Positions 45,008 through 58,079 of a stretch of DNA of 64,000 bases are shown here, piece after piece (within the stretch, counting starts at the first letter, position 1; every line of letters starts with the position of its first letter). Under the pieces are notes generated by a model. The model worked only from the letters and a program-made list of their open reading frames with translations, searched no databases and was not told the DNA's origin. The translations under genes were made by a program, and so were the position numbers. Source of the stretch: Oscheius tipulae (Eukaryota; Nematoda; Chromadorea; Rhabditida; Rhabditidae); NCBI GenBank assembly GCA_037178975.1, contig JASJZH010000005.1:2356001-2420000 (forward strand), read 5' to 3'.

Positions 45008-48000
45008 ATGGATCCAGAAATGATTCTCCAACAAAGATGCCGGTGTTTGGTAGTCTGGACGGCGAGAAGACTGCTCAGTTCGGGAGTTTCGGAAGCAGGG
45101 ACAGAGATGAGGTTAGCTTTTTTTTGGAATTCTTCTGTTACATCCTGTTTCAAAATATGTTTCAAGTGTAGGTTATAAGGGCAATTCCAGTTTCTTTATT
45201 TCATAAGAAAATCAGAGGTATCTCTTGTGAATACCAATGGTACATTTGGACTCTGTAAAGGGGGAAGAATTGCTAATTTTAGCCACATCACGAGACGTTC
45301 CTTGACCAGTTCTAAAGTTCTTCGATGCTTTTGTCAAAACTTGGAAACTTTGAAAATTTCAATTTCTCCCAACTGCGAAGAGCGGTATCCAATATGGTAT
45401 CTAATTCGACTTTCTTATTTTGAATACGCTCTGTACTGAAAACCCGTAAAAAGGGTAGAGTGTTGGGAACTAAAAGGCAGTAGTATAATCATAATTTTTT
45501 TTAACCAAAATCAGTCATTTTTCAGAGGCTCTACCTTCTCCCTTTCCGCCGACTTCCCCCAGCCCTCTACCTCTACCTATCACGATGTCATGGTCCTTCA
45601 TCCACACGTAAATTCCTCTTGTTTGATCAAAAAAGCAACTAAGTTTAGGTCAGATGGGGTAGCAGCTCGGCCTCGGCCCTAAAGGATCCAAAACTACAGC
45701 TCCAGGAAGCAGCCAGTCTCGTCAATACACTGCCTGGATTTCGTGTTGTTGGGTACCGTTTTTTGCGTGTTTTTTAAATTAGTCAGTTTAGGAGTCAAAT
45801 AATCGGCGTGGACTATTCGACGAAGCGGAAGGCCATCTGGGGAGCAGGTAAGATTGAAGAACTGCTGAGGGAGAAAGAGGAAATAGGATATTCGGCCCTG
45901 ATGGTCAATGTACAGATGCTGGCCCCGATGCAACAGGTATGTTTGATGCTTTTTGGAGGGGGTTTTGGGCAGAATTGAATTGTAAAAATAATAAAAAATG
46001 TTTGAACAGGAAATTCCTTGTCTATTTTTTTTTAGAAAACTTCTGCAGCCTTACAAGCTAGTGGTGAAAACAAACGAAGTGGGCCCAAAATAGGTACTGC
46101 ACTAGCTTTTTGGGTACTTTTTGAGAGGATTTAAAAATGTTGGAGCAGGAATATATAAAATACTGTTTTACTGCGAAAAGTCAAAAAATTATTGATTGTA
46201 TAAGGTAAAAAAGAAACAAGAAAAAAATTTAGAGCGCATCTTTTTCAAAAGTTTTTGTTCCAAAAACTCACTCGTCGAAAACTGCTCTAAAAATGTTGGG
46301 TAGTACTGAAACAGGCACCTCTATCCGAATTATTGAGTACATAATTTTGCGTCGTGACGAAATTCTTTTGCCTGTTTCGTGTTTTTCTGTCTAATACAGA
46401 GGTCTATCAACCTTTTCACAAGGCTTTCCATACTCGGGATAAAAAACTACCCCAGAAAAGTCTCGTCGAAAACGAGGAATTCTGCTGGGTACAATATCTC
46501 TCGTATTATTAATACTCTCTTGTGCTCAAGCATTTTCTGAGGAAGTTTTTGCTCCCAAGTATAGAAAAATATCAGAAACTAAAAAACATATGTATTAGGT
46601 AGAATAATCCAAAATATGTGACAGAAATCCGTCGCGAAATTGTTGTTATAGAAATGCCAATCCGTGAAACACGAAGAGCAAGCAAGATCTGGGAAGTATG
46701 AAATTTTGTTTGCAAACGCAAAAAAAAACTGCTGAAATTGCTCCCCCACTTCCAGCCGTATAACCTTTCACTGGAACCTTAAAAAAAACATACAATTTTT
46801 TCTGAACTATACCTATCCCAAATACAAAAAAATCTTGCAGAGAGAGTTGCACAGCCTTTTCCGGGTGCCCATCTTCGACCGCTACAACATTGTCCTCTCT
46901 ATCTTCAAGCACTACGCTCGAACCGAGGAGGCGCATCTGCAGATCCAGCTCGCCGAGCTCCCCTACATCCGTCAACGTCTCCACTATCTCAACCGGGCCC
47001 GAACTACCGCCGATATCCTCCAAATCGAGAAAGACGACTTGAAATCGAGTCCGGACCAGTTGGAAGCCCTAAGACTGAGGGAACAGCAGCTGAAGAAGAG
47101 ACTAAAGGAGGCCGTCGAGGAGAGGACCAAGGAGATGACGACAACAGCGAAAATGGCACCGCAAATAGCCGTGGTTGGATACACAAATGCCGGAAAGACG
47201 AGTCTGGTCAAGAGGCTGACAGGAGCTGAAGGATTGAAGCCCGAGGATAGACTCTTTGCGACGCTGGATAGCACGAGTCATACGGCAAAGTCGGTTCTTT
47301 TTTTAATTCTAGCAGCAGCACTTGCAAAAAAAAAATTTTATATACGTATATATATTTCGTAAAACATGTTTCACTCTACGAATGACAGCCTTTTACGATG
47401 TCTCTTTGTGCAGTAGGTGAAATAGTTTAGCGCCTTTGAAAACGAGTGCAAGGTTATGTTCTCTTATCACCACTTTACAAGGTCTATTATGTGAGTGATC
47501 GGGAAAGAGGGAAAACTTTAAAAATGCCAGATTTTAAATCTCATCTCGTCGCGAAGCGTCATCATTTTGCCAGAACTTCGATTTATAGGATTTCTGAAAC
47601 TTACGGCAATATCGGTGACGCTAATTGGACAGTGAGACAGTGACTGTGTTCTTTATTTTGAGAGGGAGGAAATTACAGGTGATAAGGTGAACGGAATCGG
47701 GCAGCTAAGCTCTCTAAGACTCTTGAAAATTGAAGTTTTTGAGTGTACTCTGAAACGGAAAAGCTACCACAAGTTATACTTACGTAACTTGTGAAACATT
47801 TTAGTAGCTTTTAGGCTCTTTGAACGCGATGGAGGTTCAGCACAGTTACAAAGTTTAGCTTCTTTTTATGGATGTCGTGAAACAAAAAACCACTTTTTAG
47901 ACTCCCCTCAGGCCGAGCAGCCTCCTTCGTCGACACTGTCGGCTTTCTAAGCGACCTACCCACACAGCTTTTTGCCGCCTTCGAGACGACCCTGGCTCAT

Positions 48001-49423
48001 GTCAAGCATGCTGTAATTCTCCCTTTTTTTTGAATCAGGAAAAAAAGTTTTAGGACGTGATTCTGCATCTCCGCGACATGTCCCATCCACATTGGCCAGC
48101 CCAGTCGGAAGATGTCGTTCGGACTCTGGAATCCATTGGTCTAACAGAGCAGGACTTTGATCGAGTTGTCACTGTCGATAACAAGGTGACTTTTTAGAAC
48201 TAAAAAATGGTGGAATTGAATTGGCTTTGACAAAGAAAAATTTCGTTTCCTGACAGTAGGGGAAGGAGATTATAGGATTTCTGAAACTACAATTACGGTA
48301 ACGCTAAGCGGACAGTGAGAGACAGTGTGTTCTTTTTTTTAAGAGGGTAGAAATTACGGGTGATAAAGTGGACGGAATCGGAATCAAAAAATTCTGACCA
48401 TATAAGCGTACGGTGAAACAAAAAAAATGGCATATCTTTGTATTATGTATAGTCTGTTTATGACCAAAATAATAACAAAACTCCTCGCACTCCTACACAA
48501 AGAACCCTAAATTTGGACTTTGACACCGTCCGATAAAAGTTGGTTTTTAGTCTGGAAGCTGACAAAAATTTACCGGGTTTGACAGAAAGGGGTTTATTTT
48601 GGATAGAAAGGTGGCTGGCAAAGCACAACTCTAGTCCTCCATCAAATTCTTGCCATATAGGTGAACGGTATACTTGGACGACTCGACGCCGAAGTATAGT
48701 GAACGGTGAAACTTAAAACTATGCATACCTACTTTCGCTTTTTTGCGAACATTTGTATCTTATCTGACTATCTCGACGCGAAACTACTCTTTGAAAATGT
48801 GGTTAGACTATATAGTAACGGTGAAACATGCTTCGAAAGCGGGGAAAAAAAATTGTTCCAAGTTTGGAGTAAAGTAAAGTTGATGGTAGCAGATCGAAAT
48901 TTTACGCGGAACAAAAGTTTGCTCACTCTTTCATGGTTTCTGACACTGAAAAGTACTAAAAGACTAGTGACATGTAAAATGACAGGCTTTTGACAACTGG
49001 AAAGAGCAAAAACTGTGGAAACCCCTTACATTTCTTTTAGATTGACCGCTGCCACGACTACACAGAACCAGAGAACGCCATCGGAATCAGCTGTCAGACC
49101 GGCCAGGGGCTCGAAAAACTAATTAAGCTGGTCGATGCGGTCAGTATTTATCCCTTCTCTCCTAAAAAAATTCAAATACAGAGAGTTCTTCAATCCCTGG
49201 ACTGTCGACCACGTCGATTCCGACTCAATTTCAGCTCCCCACTCATTTCCTACCTCTACAGGCTAGTTTTTACACTAGCGATAAAACAATAAAGAGTTTC
49301 AGAGAAGGACTGGTCATCCGAGAGCCAAAAGTCGAAGAGGACAGCCTCGTCTTCGATGTCTTCATGACCGAAGCCGAAATGGCCCAGTTGAAGAAAAGAT
49401 CAGTGGCCTTGAAGAAAAAGTAG
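45008..49423 (+). CDS. GTPBP6/HflX-type GTPase, probably mitochondrial
   Basis: Ten exons close in phase to 475 residues: 45008-45111, 45526-45607, 45649-45752, 45792-45936, 46841-47289, 47901-48012, 48054-48185, 49041-49139, 49182-49261, 49303-49423. The N-terminus MILQQRCRCLVVWTARRLLS is basic and amphipathic, as in mitochondrial import signals. The HflX N-domain (DVMVLHPHVRWG, IWGAGKIEELL) leads to FDRYNIVLSIFKHYARTEEA and a coiled coil (ALRLREQQLKKRLKEAVEE). The GTPase motifs are G1 GYTNAGKTS, G2 DRLFATLD, G3 DTVGFLSDLP, G4 NKID (split by an intron) and G5 SCQTGQG. HflX proteins split or rescue ribosomes; the human orthologue acts on mitochondrial ribosomes. The intron after 49261 appears to start with GC (CAG|GCTAGT). 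Poly(A) signal at 49441. Despite its bacterial ancestry, the introns make contamination unlikely. Confidence 0.93.
47580..48385. repeat. direct repeat placed in two introns of the HflX gene
   Basis: About 47583-47703 and 48273-48383 share TATAGGATTTCTGAAACT, CGGTAACGCTAA/ACGCTAATTGGACAGTGAG, a TGTGTTCTTT..TTTTGAGAGGG stretch, and AATTAC.GGTGATAA.GTG with GACGGAATCGG. The first lies in the intron 47290-47900, the second in the intron 48186-49040. Confidence 0.7.
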
Positions 49424-49876
49424 TGAAATGTACAGAAAGTAATAAAAATGTGAAATTCAAAAAAAGGGGAGGAGGAAGTTAAGAAATGCTATATCTGCCT
49501 TGTGAAATAGTGTTGCGATCTTTTTTTATGCATTCGTGCCCAATGATTGATCGATGTCCGAAGTTTCGAGAGCCTTTACTGGTGCGATGAAAGCCAATGC
49601 GTATATCGATGAATAGAGCTTATCGATTGCCGAAGCACTTGGGGTGGTGGTGAAACATGAAAAGATCCAAGGTCAGTAAGCCAACATATATTATGGATGA
49701 TGAAACACGGAAGAAACTGAAATCATTTCCTCTTGGCTGTGGTTCAAACCAACTTTCGAACTGAAGCGTGACCATAGCTTGGCTTCTGTTTTTCCTATAA
49801 TATTTCACCAATTCATGATAAGCATTCATCAATTTATTACACACTTTGCCGAAAACTCCTTCCAATGCCAACTCTT

Positions 49877-52800
49877 CTATTGTTCCTCATGAAATCTACA
49901 AAAGTGAATGTCCATCTTGAAGATGTCGAACACCTTGCACATTTCTCCATTCTCTAGCCGTTGCTCAGCTATCCTCTAAACTTTTTCAACCTTTCTTCGG
50001 TCAAAAACCCACATCCAGGGTGGCCAGAAGATTGTGCAGTTTGTAGATTCTGCTGGCAGTATTTTCCAGCTTCTTCTCGCGCCTGTAGTAGAACTGGAGC
50101 TCGTCCACGAGCTTCTCCAGTATATCTCGACTGATTTCTTGGGTTTCGGGAGAGAGGCCGATTTCTGAACCTGGAACACAGAAAATTTATAACTAGCAGC
50201 TATTAAACTATTAGCAAACCAGTCGCTTACGACCTGATACTCTTTTGAACTGTTCGACTCTCTTCTAACTCATCTTTTCAACTCTAATTTAGGATAACCC
50301 TTGATAGAAAAGGCCACAAACGTTGTCAAGTGTTATAACAGAATTGACATGTGTCGCAGACAGACGCCATTTGTCAAACGTAAAGGTTGGATATTTAAGA
50401 AACCGTGAAACAACAAAAAATTGTCGAATTGTGAATAGTAGCGCACCCAAATAGACAACACACCAATATCATGTCCAAGATATGATATCTCTAGACCTCT
50501 AGGGAATTGCATTTTTTGAACTGCCTGACCTTCATAGAAACTGAAACATTATTGGTTGCTTGAAATTTTCAATGATGAAAACGTTCTCCCACTCCCAGTT
50601 CTGTTTCTTGACCAAGACGTATCTTTGAGGGACACATTTGCCGGAATTCGCATGGAGCTGAAAAATTAGCACACTACAGTAGCATTCAAGTACGACAAAT
50701 CGGTTCCCCTGGAACTGCCTAGTCTACATTGAAAAGGCGCAACACATTAAGTGAACTTTACATGGTTAGATTCTCGCAGCTTCTCATAGACTCGTCTATA
50801 CCCGAAACGTAGGTTTTTGAGAAGTTTCGGAGACACTTCCCCTGTGTGAGCCAAGAAAAAAAGAATTATCGAATTAACTTTGTCAAAGTGTTAAGTTGTG
50901 GTAGTAAGGGGGGATCAGTTGGGTTTCTCATGATGCTGAAGTATTATGCCTATGGACAAACTGTTAGAATAGGTTTCTATGAACTGCCTGACCCATATAG
51001 AAATAGTGAAACATTCTAGGTTGCTTGAAATTTTGAACGGTGGAAATGTTTTTCATTACTAAACTAATCGACTTTATATTGTAAGAAATACTGGTATCTT
51101 TGCTTCCCAGTATTTCCTCGTGCCCGAAACATGAGATTAAGCATTTTGAACACCACATGCCCCTCCACACCTTGTATTTGTTTCCATGGAACTATCTGGC
51201 TTTTATAAAAAGGGTGAAATAAAATACTTTAGACAGCTTCTAGTTCCAAGAGGTCAGAGAACCCGACTTTATGCGGGATATTCGATCCTTGCCATTTCCA
51301 ACGCGATTCATACCACATGAGGTTACAAAAAGTGGAGAATTTAAGGCGGTTCGATTGCGTGAACAGTTTCGTTTCTGCTTCTCCTGGTTTGATAAAACAC
51401 AATTTTACAGTTCAAACTGAACTTCCATCGTATGTTTCACAAGCACTATTTACTGAAGAAAAGTGTAATTCTGACAGTTGGCCTCGATCGGACATTCTAA
51501 AATAGAATATAATGTTTTTTTTGGCTCCTGCTTCAAGACTAGCACAAGAAGGACCAACTCATCCTATCCCTCCATGTAGTTCACAAGATTCAAAATTTTC
51601 ATTTTTGATTGAATATATAATCCGTTTCCGCTAAATGTTTAACGCGTACTGGGTATTCCAGAAGTTTGATCATTGACATTGTTCCTCATCTTGGAGCCAG
51701 AAATTGAAGTCTGCCATATGTTTTGGGTCCTGCCACGGCTTCCCAGTCAAATCATTTGCCAGGTCTATTCGCAATCAAAAATCCCCACCTTTGATATCCC
51801 AGAGACAGTTCATCATCAAGTACAAAGTCTCAAAGCGATCCGGTTTCAGCTGCTTAAAGGGTCTGTTGAATTCGTTAGCGTAGCGATATTCCTTCGCCAG
51901 GATCATCCTGAATCCAGCTTTTTGTCAGAAACCAAGTAACTTATACTCTTTGAACTGTTCTCCACTGTAATCAGTCACTTGAGATGGGTCGATGCCGACG
52001 GACTCCAAGGACCAGATCTTTCCATCCAGTGACAGTACTCTGGTGTCGTTGGGGTCGTCACCCAGTACTTCTAGGGACACGGCAGCCCTGTCAAGTTGGC
52101 AGAAACGAACGAAAAAGTGCTTGTAGAGGATCGCCTTAAATTTCCTGACTTTGAAACATAATTTTTGAATTTGTGACGGTTAGACCCATTTTCGATGTCA
52201 AGGTTCGATTTTTGAGCTTAGCAATGCTCTGCAAAGTTGCAGATCTGGTCAAATACTATAACTTTGCAGAATTGGTCAAAGCAGAAAATGTTGTTTGCCC
52301 AAAAAGTGATTTATATATTGTGCTTTTCACGGGAGCGATACAACCCCGGAAGCGAATAATGTTTCACAAGAACTACATATACTAGAAAGATGGAGCAAAA
52401 TCGTTACGGCTATTACGATGAGACAAAAGTGTTTTAACGAATTCAGTGATAATCCTGTCGACTAGTTGATAGAAACGATGAACACGGCATTGCTATCCAA
52501 AAAAGGCATGATATTCAATATTGAGGATTTGGCCGGGGTTAGCCTGAATGATTTAGAAATGTTCACCAAAAGATGGTATTCCAGAACCAGATGCGATATT
52601 GCCATATAAAAATCTATTACCATTGCTATTTACAAGTTGAAAACGTATATGTTCTACGCTTTTTCTTATTTCAGACTCTGAGATTCTTATACTTGTCCAA
52701 TATCTCACGCGCTATCCAAAAATCTCACTTGTCTTTTCTCACCTTCTGGTCCATTGGCAGCTCGGCAAAGGGTCGGATTTCGGAGCAGATCTCAGCCAAC

Positions 52801-53941
52801 ATTAGGAGTTCTTTGTAAAAGTGAACCATCTGGTCGTTCATGTCGACTTGTGTCACTGGGACTACCTGGAAACTTTTCTGTCTTATTTCACTATTGCATA
52901 CTGAAAATTTAAAAAAAACGAACGCACAGCAGAATGTACCGATATCTTGTATTCATTATATTCGAAACAGAAAAAAATTCATTGAACCATTCCAAGAGAC
53001 GCATAGAAGTCTCTTAGTATGGTAGTTTTCGAAACTTGTTTGTTTCACAGACAATATAAATCCAGGAAAATGCAGTAATTTTGCTCGTTCTTCAGAAAAT
53101 TAAGGAAAAACTACCATTTCTTTGCTACAAGGCCATCTCTGATTGTGGTGACTATAGGCCATGTCCGCCTGGGCTATCAAGAACGTGTCCCAGATCTGTT
53201 TCTCGTTGCTGTATCTCTGAAACAGCCGATTTCAGAGATACAATTTTCCACCATACCTTGTTTAGCGCCGAGCACATCTTCTTCTTCAAACTCTCTATGA
53301 AGACAGCATGATTTCCACAGATGTTCTCGATCGAGAAGAAGTCGTGATCGAATTTTGGTAGGTATGAAGAAGAGGCTTTGACTGGATCCAGGTGGATGTC
53401 CGGACAGGTGTCTAATTCCTCTGAAGTTGGATTGAAATTTGTATGGGAAAGCTATAAATACCAATAGTCATGCCAACAGCCAGACACTTTTTGAAACGGC
53501 AGTAGCGACAGCTGAGTCGCTTCTCTGAAAAATAACGTTTCAGGGAGAACGCATATTTCGGGTCTGAGGGGACTTTAGTAGTTGAGAAATGCTTTGGACG
53601 ATCTATTCAATGAAAGTTAGATTAGTTTTTACTAATGTTCTAGTTCTCCTATAACGTTCAGGTTTGCTCTAAAAAGATAATTACTGGTTTTCTTTTCCAA
53701 TTACTGGTTTTCTTTTCCATGGACAAGTTAATTTTTTTGCACTAACAAGCGAAGTTTTATGTTTTGTTTCAGCAGTTTATTCAATTTGCCCACCTTCCGA
53801 AACTGAGCAGTTTTCGCTGTAGGCACAGGTGTAGGATAGCTTCAGCTGGGCTGTCCTCTTGTAAAAAGCAGCACAGGCCCGACATGAGGGAATTTTGTAG
53901 TGGAAGTTAGTGGTCGGAGCCGTACAGACTCGGCAGTTCAT
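49877..53941 (-). CDS. nuclear hormone receptor (nematode supplementary-type), NHR-A
   Basis: Minus strand from ATG at 53941. Exon 1 (53941-53794) encodes zinc finger 1 (CRVCTAPTTNFHYKIPSCRA, CAAFYKR). Exon 2 (53524-53462) joins in phase and completes finger 2 (EKRLSCRYCRFKKCLAVGM). Then come PKFDHDFFSIENICGN (about 53360), EKQIWDTFLIAQADMAYSHH (53220), NDQMVHFYKELLMLAEICSE and IRPFAELPMDQK (52850-52738). KHFFVRFCQLDRAAVSLEVL (52130), KEYRYANEFNRPFKQLKP (51900), and SPETQEISRDILEKLVDELQ (50160) follow. The last exon reads NGEMCKVFDIFKMDIHF, stop at 49877. The ligand-binding region is of the divergent type expanded in nematodes. The P-box (CRACAAFYKR) differs from the canonical CEGCK.FF. Introns are long (up to 1.6 kb) and repeat-filled. 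It is paralogous to NHR-B next to it. Confidence 0.82.
50505..51220. repeat. dispersed short repeat, several copies in an NHR-A intron
   Basis: Copies near 50519, 50981 and 51188 share GAACTGCCTGACC, then ATAGAAA..TGAAACATT and (first two) GGTTGCTTGAAATTTT. A partial one lies near 50704 (GGAACTGCCTAG). They exemplify the window-wide TGAAACA-containing repeat. Confidence 0.6.
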
Positions 53942-55461
53942 TTATTTTTTCTGAAAATTTACTTCTGTGCTATGGCGCCAAAGACGTGATCAGCTCAGCA
54001 AGGAGACAGATAGCCGATATATGGGAATGATGAAACTTCTTTTTTTCATGAATTAGGTAGCTCGAACTTTCATAAAATTGGACTTGTCCACCTTTCCAGT
54101 ATACCCTTTTTCGATGATAGAAAGAAAGCCAATCCCGTTCTCGCGGTGATTTTCCATAAACTAGGGTTATCAGCCAACATTTTGCGTCTACACCGGTATT
54201 AGTATCCCTACGAACATAAAATTGGACCTGCTATCTGACCAAACTATAATTACGGCAAGAACGGATAATGTTTCATGGTATTCGGATTGCCATAAAAGTA
54301 GGACTAACAGCGGACAAGAAAACTCAAAGAGCTGTGCTAACAACAAGCCATTGGAACATGACAAGAATTAGATTTTTGGTTTGCAGCAATGGAAAAGAGC
54401 AATGGTATGCAATACGCATTCTGAAAGTTGAATAGAAAGTCGACCGTGTACCATCTTTCTTTCAACCTCATTAGCTTTTGCTGAAACAAGAAAGACAAGA
54501 ATTGACTTTTTCAACTGTGAGCTATTATACCAACCCTTATTTAAAACTTACTGGATTATAACTCTTTAGTGAAACAATAACCAAGATTGAAATTCTCAAT
54601 TCGAGTATTGCGCACAAAATGAATGCTTTCTGATAACCGGAACAAATGCTTGATCAATTCTTTTTCAAAGTTTCTAACCCATAGATGAACGGTGAAACAA
54701 TACGATTTCGAGAAGACTGGCACACTTTCCATACAGTTTGGGTATCAGTGGCTTTTACAAATGAGAATTTGGAAAACGACATGGAAACAATGGTTTAGAG
54801 CCACCGTGTCACTGTCGAGCCTAAATCGATGGAGCCTGTTATCTGCCCAAAACCCTTATTATGACGGGAACTGGGACCGTTTCATGGTTTTTGGACTGTC
54901 ATAAAAAGAAATCAAAAAGCTGCTGCGCTTATTTCAAACCACTGGAACATAACATCAACTTTTTTTGGTTTGTAGAAGTCGAAAGACAATGTATTTGCAG
55001 GAACTCCTGTGCACATATCAGGCAGATGAAACAAAATGGAATTTTCATTTGTAGTCTGTGAAATCACCAAAGTTTGTGCAGAGTTTGAACAGGTCGAAGA
55101 GATGAGACATGTGGCATTCCTGTTTTCGCATCTTTGAGACTCTCTGGAATTTGTTATATTTCACCGTGGCAGTAAGTAACACTTGCAATTGAGCTGTCTT
55201 TGTTTTATTTCACCGAGCTTTTCCGCAAAATAGAACATAGAATTTTCAATACTTGACCCAAAAGTTCTTAGGTATCGGTAGTAAGTTCACGAAAGTACCC
55301 AATTTTTCTAGACGGTATGATTCTGGTTTTTGTTACAAACATCATATAAAACCCCTTAGAAGCTCATGATTCTGATTTGAGAATTTTTTGTGTTTTCTCG
55401 CGGCCTGTCGGTAACCATACCACCCCGCCGACTGGTGGGGTTCTATTCCATATCGTCTCAC
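53942..55461. repeat. intergenic interval with a two-copy diverged repeat
   Basis: No gene seen. 54250-54420 and 54845-54985 are diverged copies in the same order: G.AACGG.A..GTTTCATGGT, then GGA.TG.CATAAAA, CATTGGAACAT/CACTGGAACAT and TTTTTGGTTTG.AG. CCCATAGATGAACGGTGAAACA at 54678 is a good match to the dispersed consensus. Nearer 53690 AATTACTGGTTTTCTTTTCC is duplicated head to tail. Confidence 0.55.
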
Positions 55462-58018
55462 TTATCTGAACCACCTTTCGTGTATCCCCTTCTGTACCAT
55501 ATCCCCTTCAATAGGCTCTCCAGTACCTTCTCTTTCGCCCCCGTACCGTCTCGGCATTTCAAACAATCTCACCTTCAGTCCAATCAACAGATTCTGAACC
55601 CTATAGATCCTCCTCGCCGTATTCTCCAGCCTCTTCTCGTGTTTGTAGTACAGTAGCAACTCATCCGTGGCCCTTTCAATGACAGCCTCGGCTATCATCT
55701 GGGTCTCGGGAGTTACTCCTTCCAGTTCTGCAACTTTTTTTTTCGATTGCGCCTTATAGAGTTAAAGCAATTCTAAACGACTAGACATTTATATATGTAA
55801 CGACTGAAACAGAAAGAATACCATTGACATTCCAGAGCGAGACCATCATAAAGTAGAGAATCTCGAACTTGTCCGGTTTCAATAGTTTGAAGGGCTTGGT
55901 GAGCTCTTCCATTTGATACTTTTCAGCGCTTTTCATCAATCTGGAATAAGCGTTCTACGGGGGATAGTCAATAAAACAAAAACATCCACTATACATGCTC
56001 CTTGAAACATTCGAGATTCCAAGCTTTCTATATAGCAGAATTTTCTATCTATATTTTTCGCTGATAGTGCTCAAACTGTTTCTGTTTCGTCCTGTCCTAA
56101 TTATTTGCAAAAATCTGCTCTAAATAGCTGTGAAGACAATCAAAAAAACCACCCACTCCTTGAACTTTTCCTCCTCCATGTCAGTGATCATGGTCACGTC
56201 GAACTTGTCCGAAATGTTGTAGATCTGACCCCCTATAGTCAATAGTCTCTCATCGTCTCTGTCATCTCCGAACAGATTGACCAGGACAAATGTCCTGTCC
56301 AGTTGCATGAATTCCATTGCAAAGTTAAGGAACATGATAGCCTGAAACATTCTGCTAGCTGCCTATCTCTCTGTCCCTGTGTCTCTCTGCTTCTCCGTCT
56401 CTTACTTTCTGATCGAATGGCAAATCTGCAAACGGCCTGATTTCTGAGAGAGCTCCTGCCAAGATCAGGATTTCCTTGTAGATCTGGATCCACATCAGAT
56501 TCATGTCGACTATCGAGTTTTGAATAATCTGAAACATGGTCAAAATGGGAGAAATTGCCGGAAAAGTACCGTTTCTTTGGAACAAGGCCAGTACTCATTG
56601 TGGAGCTTGTAGAAACGGTCAGCCTGTGGTAGGATGAAGGTGTTGGAGACGTCTTCGGGACCGGAGAATGGCTGGAATGAGCGGTTTTCTATCGAGCAAC
56701 GCAGGAGGAATATTGCTTGGGGAAAACAGTAGCTTCTCTTACAGAAAGGCTGGAACCTTTGAGTTTTGAACAGTACACCAATTCTTTAAAACTAAAATAT
56801 TGTGTTTCAGAATCCCTGTATAGATCGGTTTAGTCTAGAGAATATTATGAATCCGTTTTCCTGGTTGGAGTTTGGAAGGTATCCCCAGTTCCACTTTTTG
56901 ATCGGGCGCATTCAAGCGTATTCATCGGGGCTGGAAAAGAACTAACAAGGCAGATTTTAAGTAGCCACGTCGCGCTCAGAAGCTCTATCGTTCTGCAGAA
57001 GCATTAGCTTCTCTTAAAAGAAGGGTGAAACATTATTGCTTCAAACATTTCCAAATGTACGAAAAGAAATTTTATCTTTCAGCCATTCATAGGAGAAAAA
57101 GGAAAGTAATCTGGCATTATCGTATATAGTCTACCTGTTAGAAACATTAGAGGTTTTAAACATTAGAGAACATTAGAGAAACATGACAAAGAAAGTAGAA
57201 ACTGTAAATTGAAATGTTTCAACTCTTGGATTTAAGATGAGGAGGAAAAGAAAAAATTATGAACATATGAGCCTAAGACAGAGACCTTCTTGTACCAAAA
57301 TTTCACCCAGCCTTCCGTATTCTCGAATAAAATAGTTCCTCCTCAGCAATTGTGGGGTTCAAACAGATGGATTATTTCTACTGTAGTTTTTGGTTGGGTA
57401 TACCAGTACCAGTATACCAGAACAATGTTGAGACAATTGGAACGAAACTACGGAGAGTGATTGTGCTACAGAAACACTAGCGAGCTTCATAAAAACACTG
57501 GAATATCTTTGCTGCCAAAAAAGGATGCCTACCTTCTTTAGAGCATTGCAGACTTTCTCCTTGAGAAGTCTCGTGAAGGTTTGGTTATTGCCGAAGACGT
57601 TCTCGGCCGTGAAGAATTCGTGTTCGAATTTTGGGAGATTGGATGTGGTCGGCTGAGTTGGGTCACTAAAATAGATGTCCGTCGGGGTGTCTCCATCCTC
57701 TGAAAATGGTAAGTTATCCGCTGAAATGGTCTCCCTGTTTCTCTGTCTCTTTATCACTGACTCACCAATGTTCATTCCCATAGCCAAACACTTTTTCATC
57801 CGACAATGCCGGCAGCTGAATCGGTTCTCTGAAACATTTCATCATTCCAAAAAGATGTCAATGTAAAAACCTTGTTCAACCGGACAGTCTCCATTTCTAT
57901 TGCAGTTGTAGCGTAACTTCAGCTGACAGGTCCGACGAAAGAAGGCACTACAGGCTCGACAGGTGGTCACTTTATAGTGGAAGCCAGTAGCTGGGGCTGA
58001 GCAGACCCGGCAGTCCAT
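55462..58018 (-). CDS. nuclear hormone receptor (nematode supplementary-type), NHR-B
   Basis: Minus strand from ATG at 58018. Exon 1 (58018-57871, 148 nt as in NHR-A) encodes CRVCSAPATGFHYKVTTCRA and CSAFFRR. Exon 2 (57828-57766, 63 nt as in NHR-A) encodes NRFSCRHCRMKKCLAMGMNI. The ligand-binding part follows: LPKFEHEFFTAENVFGNN (57630), FYKLHNEYWPCSKET (about 56600), IQIYKEILILAGALSEIRPF (56450), MEFMQLDRTFVLVNLFGDD (56290), MEELTKPFKLLKPDKFEIL (55890) and TPETQMIAEAVIERATDELL (55710). The frame runs on to a stop at 55462; an unseen last exon is possible because NHR-A splices near this point. It is a tandem paralogue of NHR-A with identical exon sizes in the DNA-binding domain. Confidence 0.82.
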
Positions 58019-58079
58019 CTGAAATTGATATATTTTCGGTGGAACCCGGAGTAGGGGCTGAAAAACCCCGGGGATGCTT

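Noticed and set aside
45008..49423. Bacterial contamination, suggested by the HflX family
   Set aside because: Nine short introns with eukaryotic splice sites and a mitochondrial-type leader show a nuclear gene.
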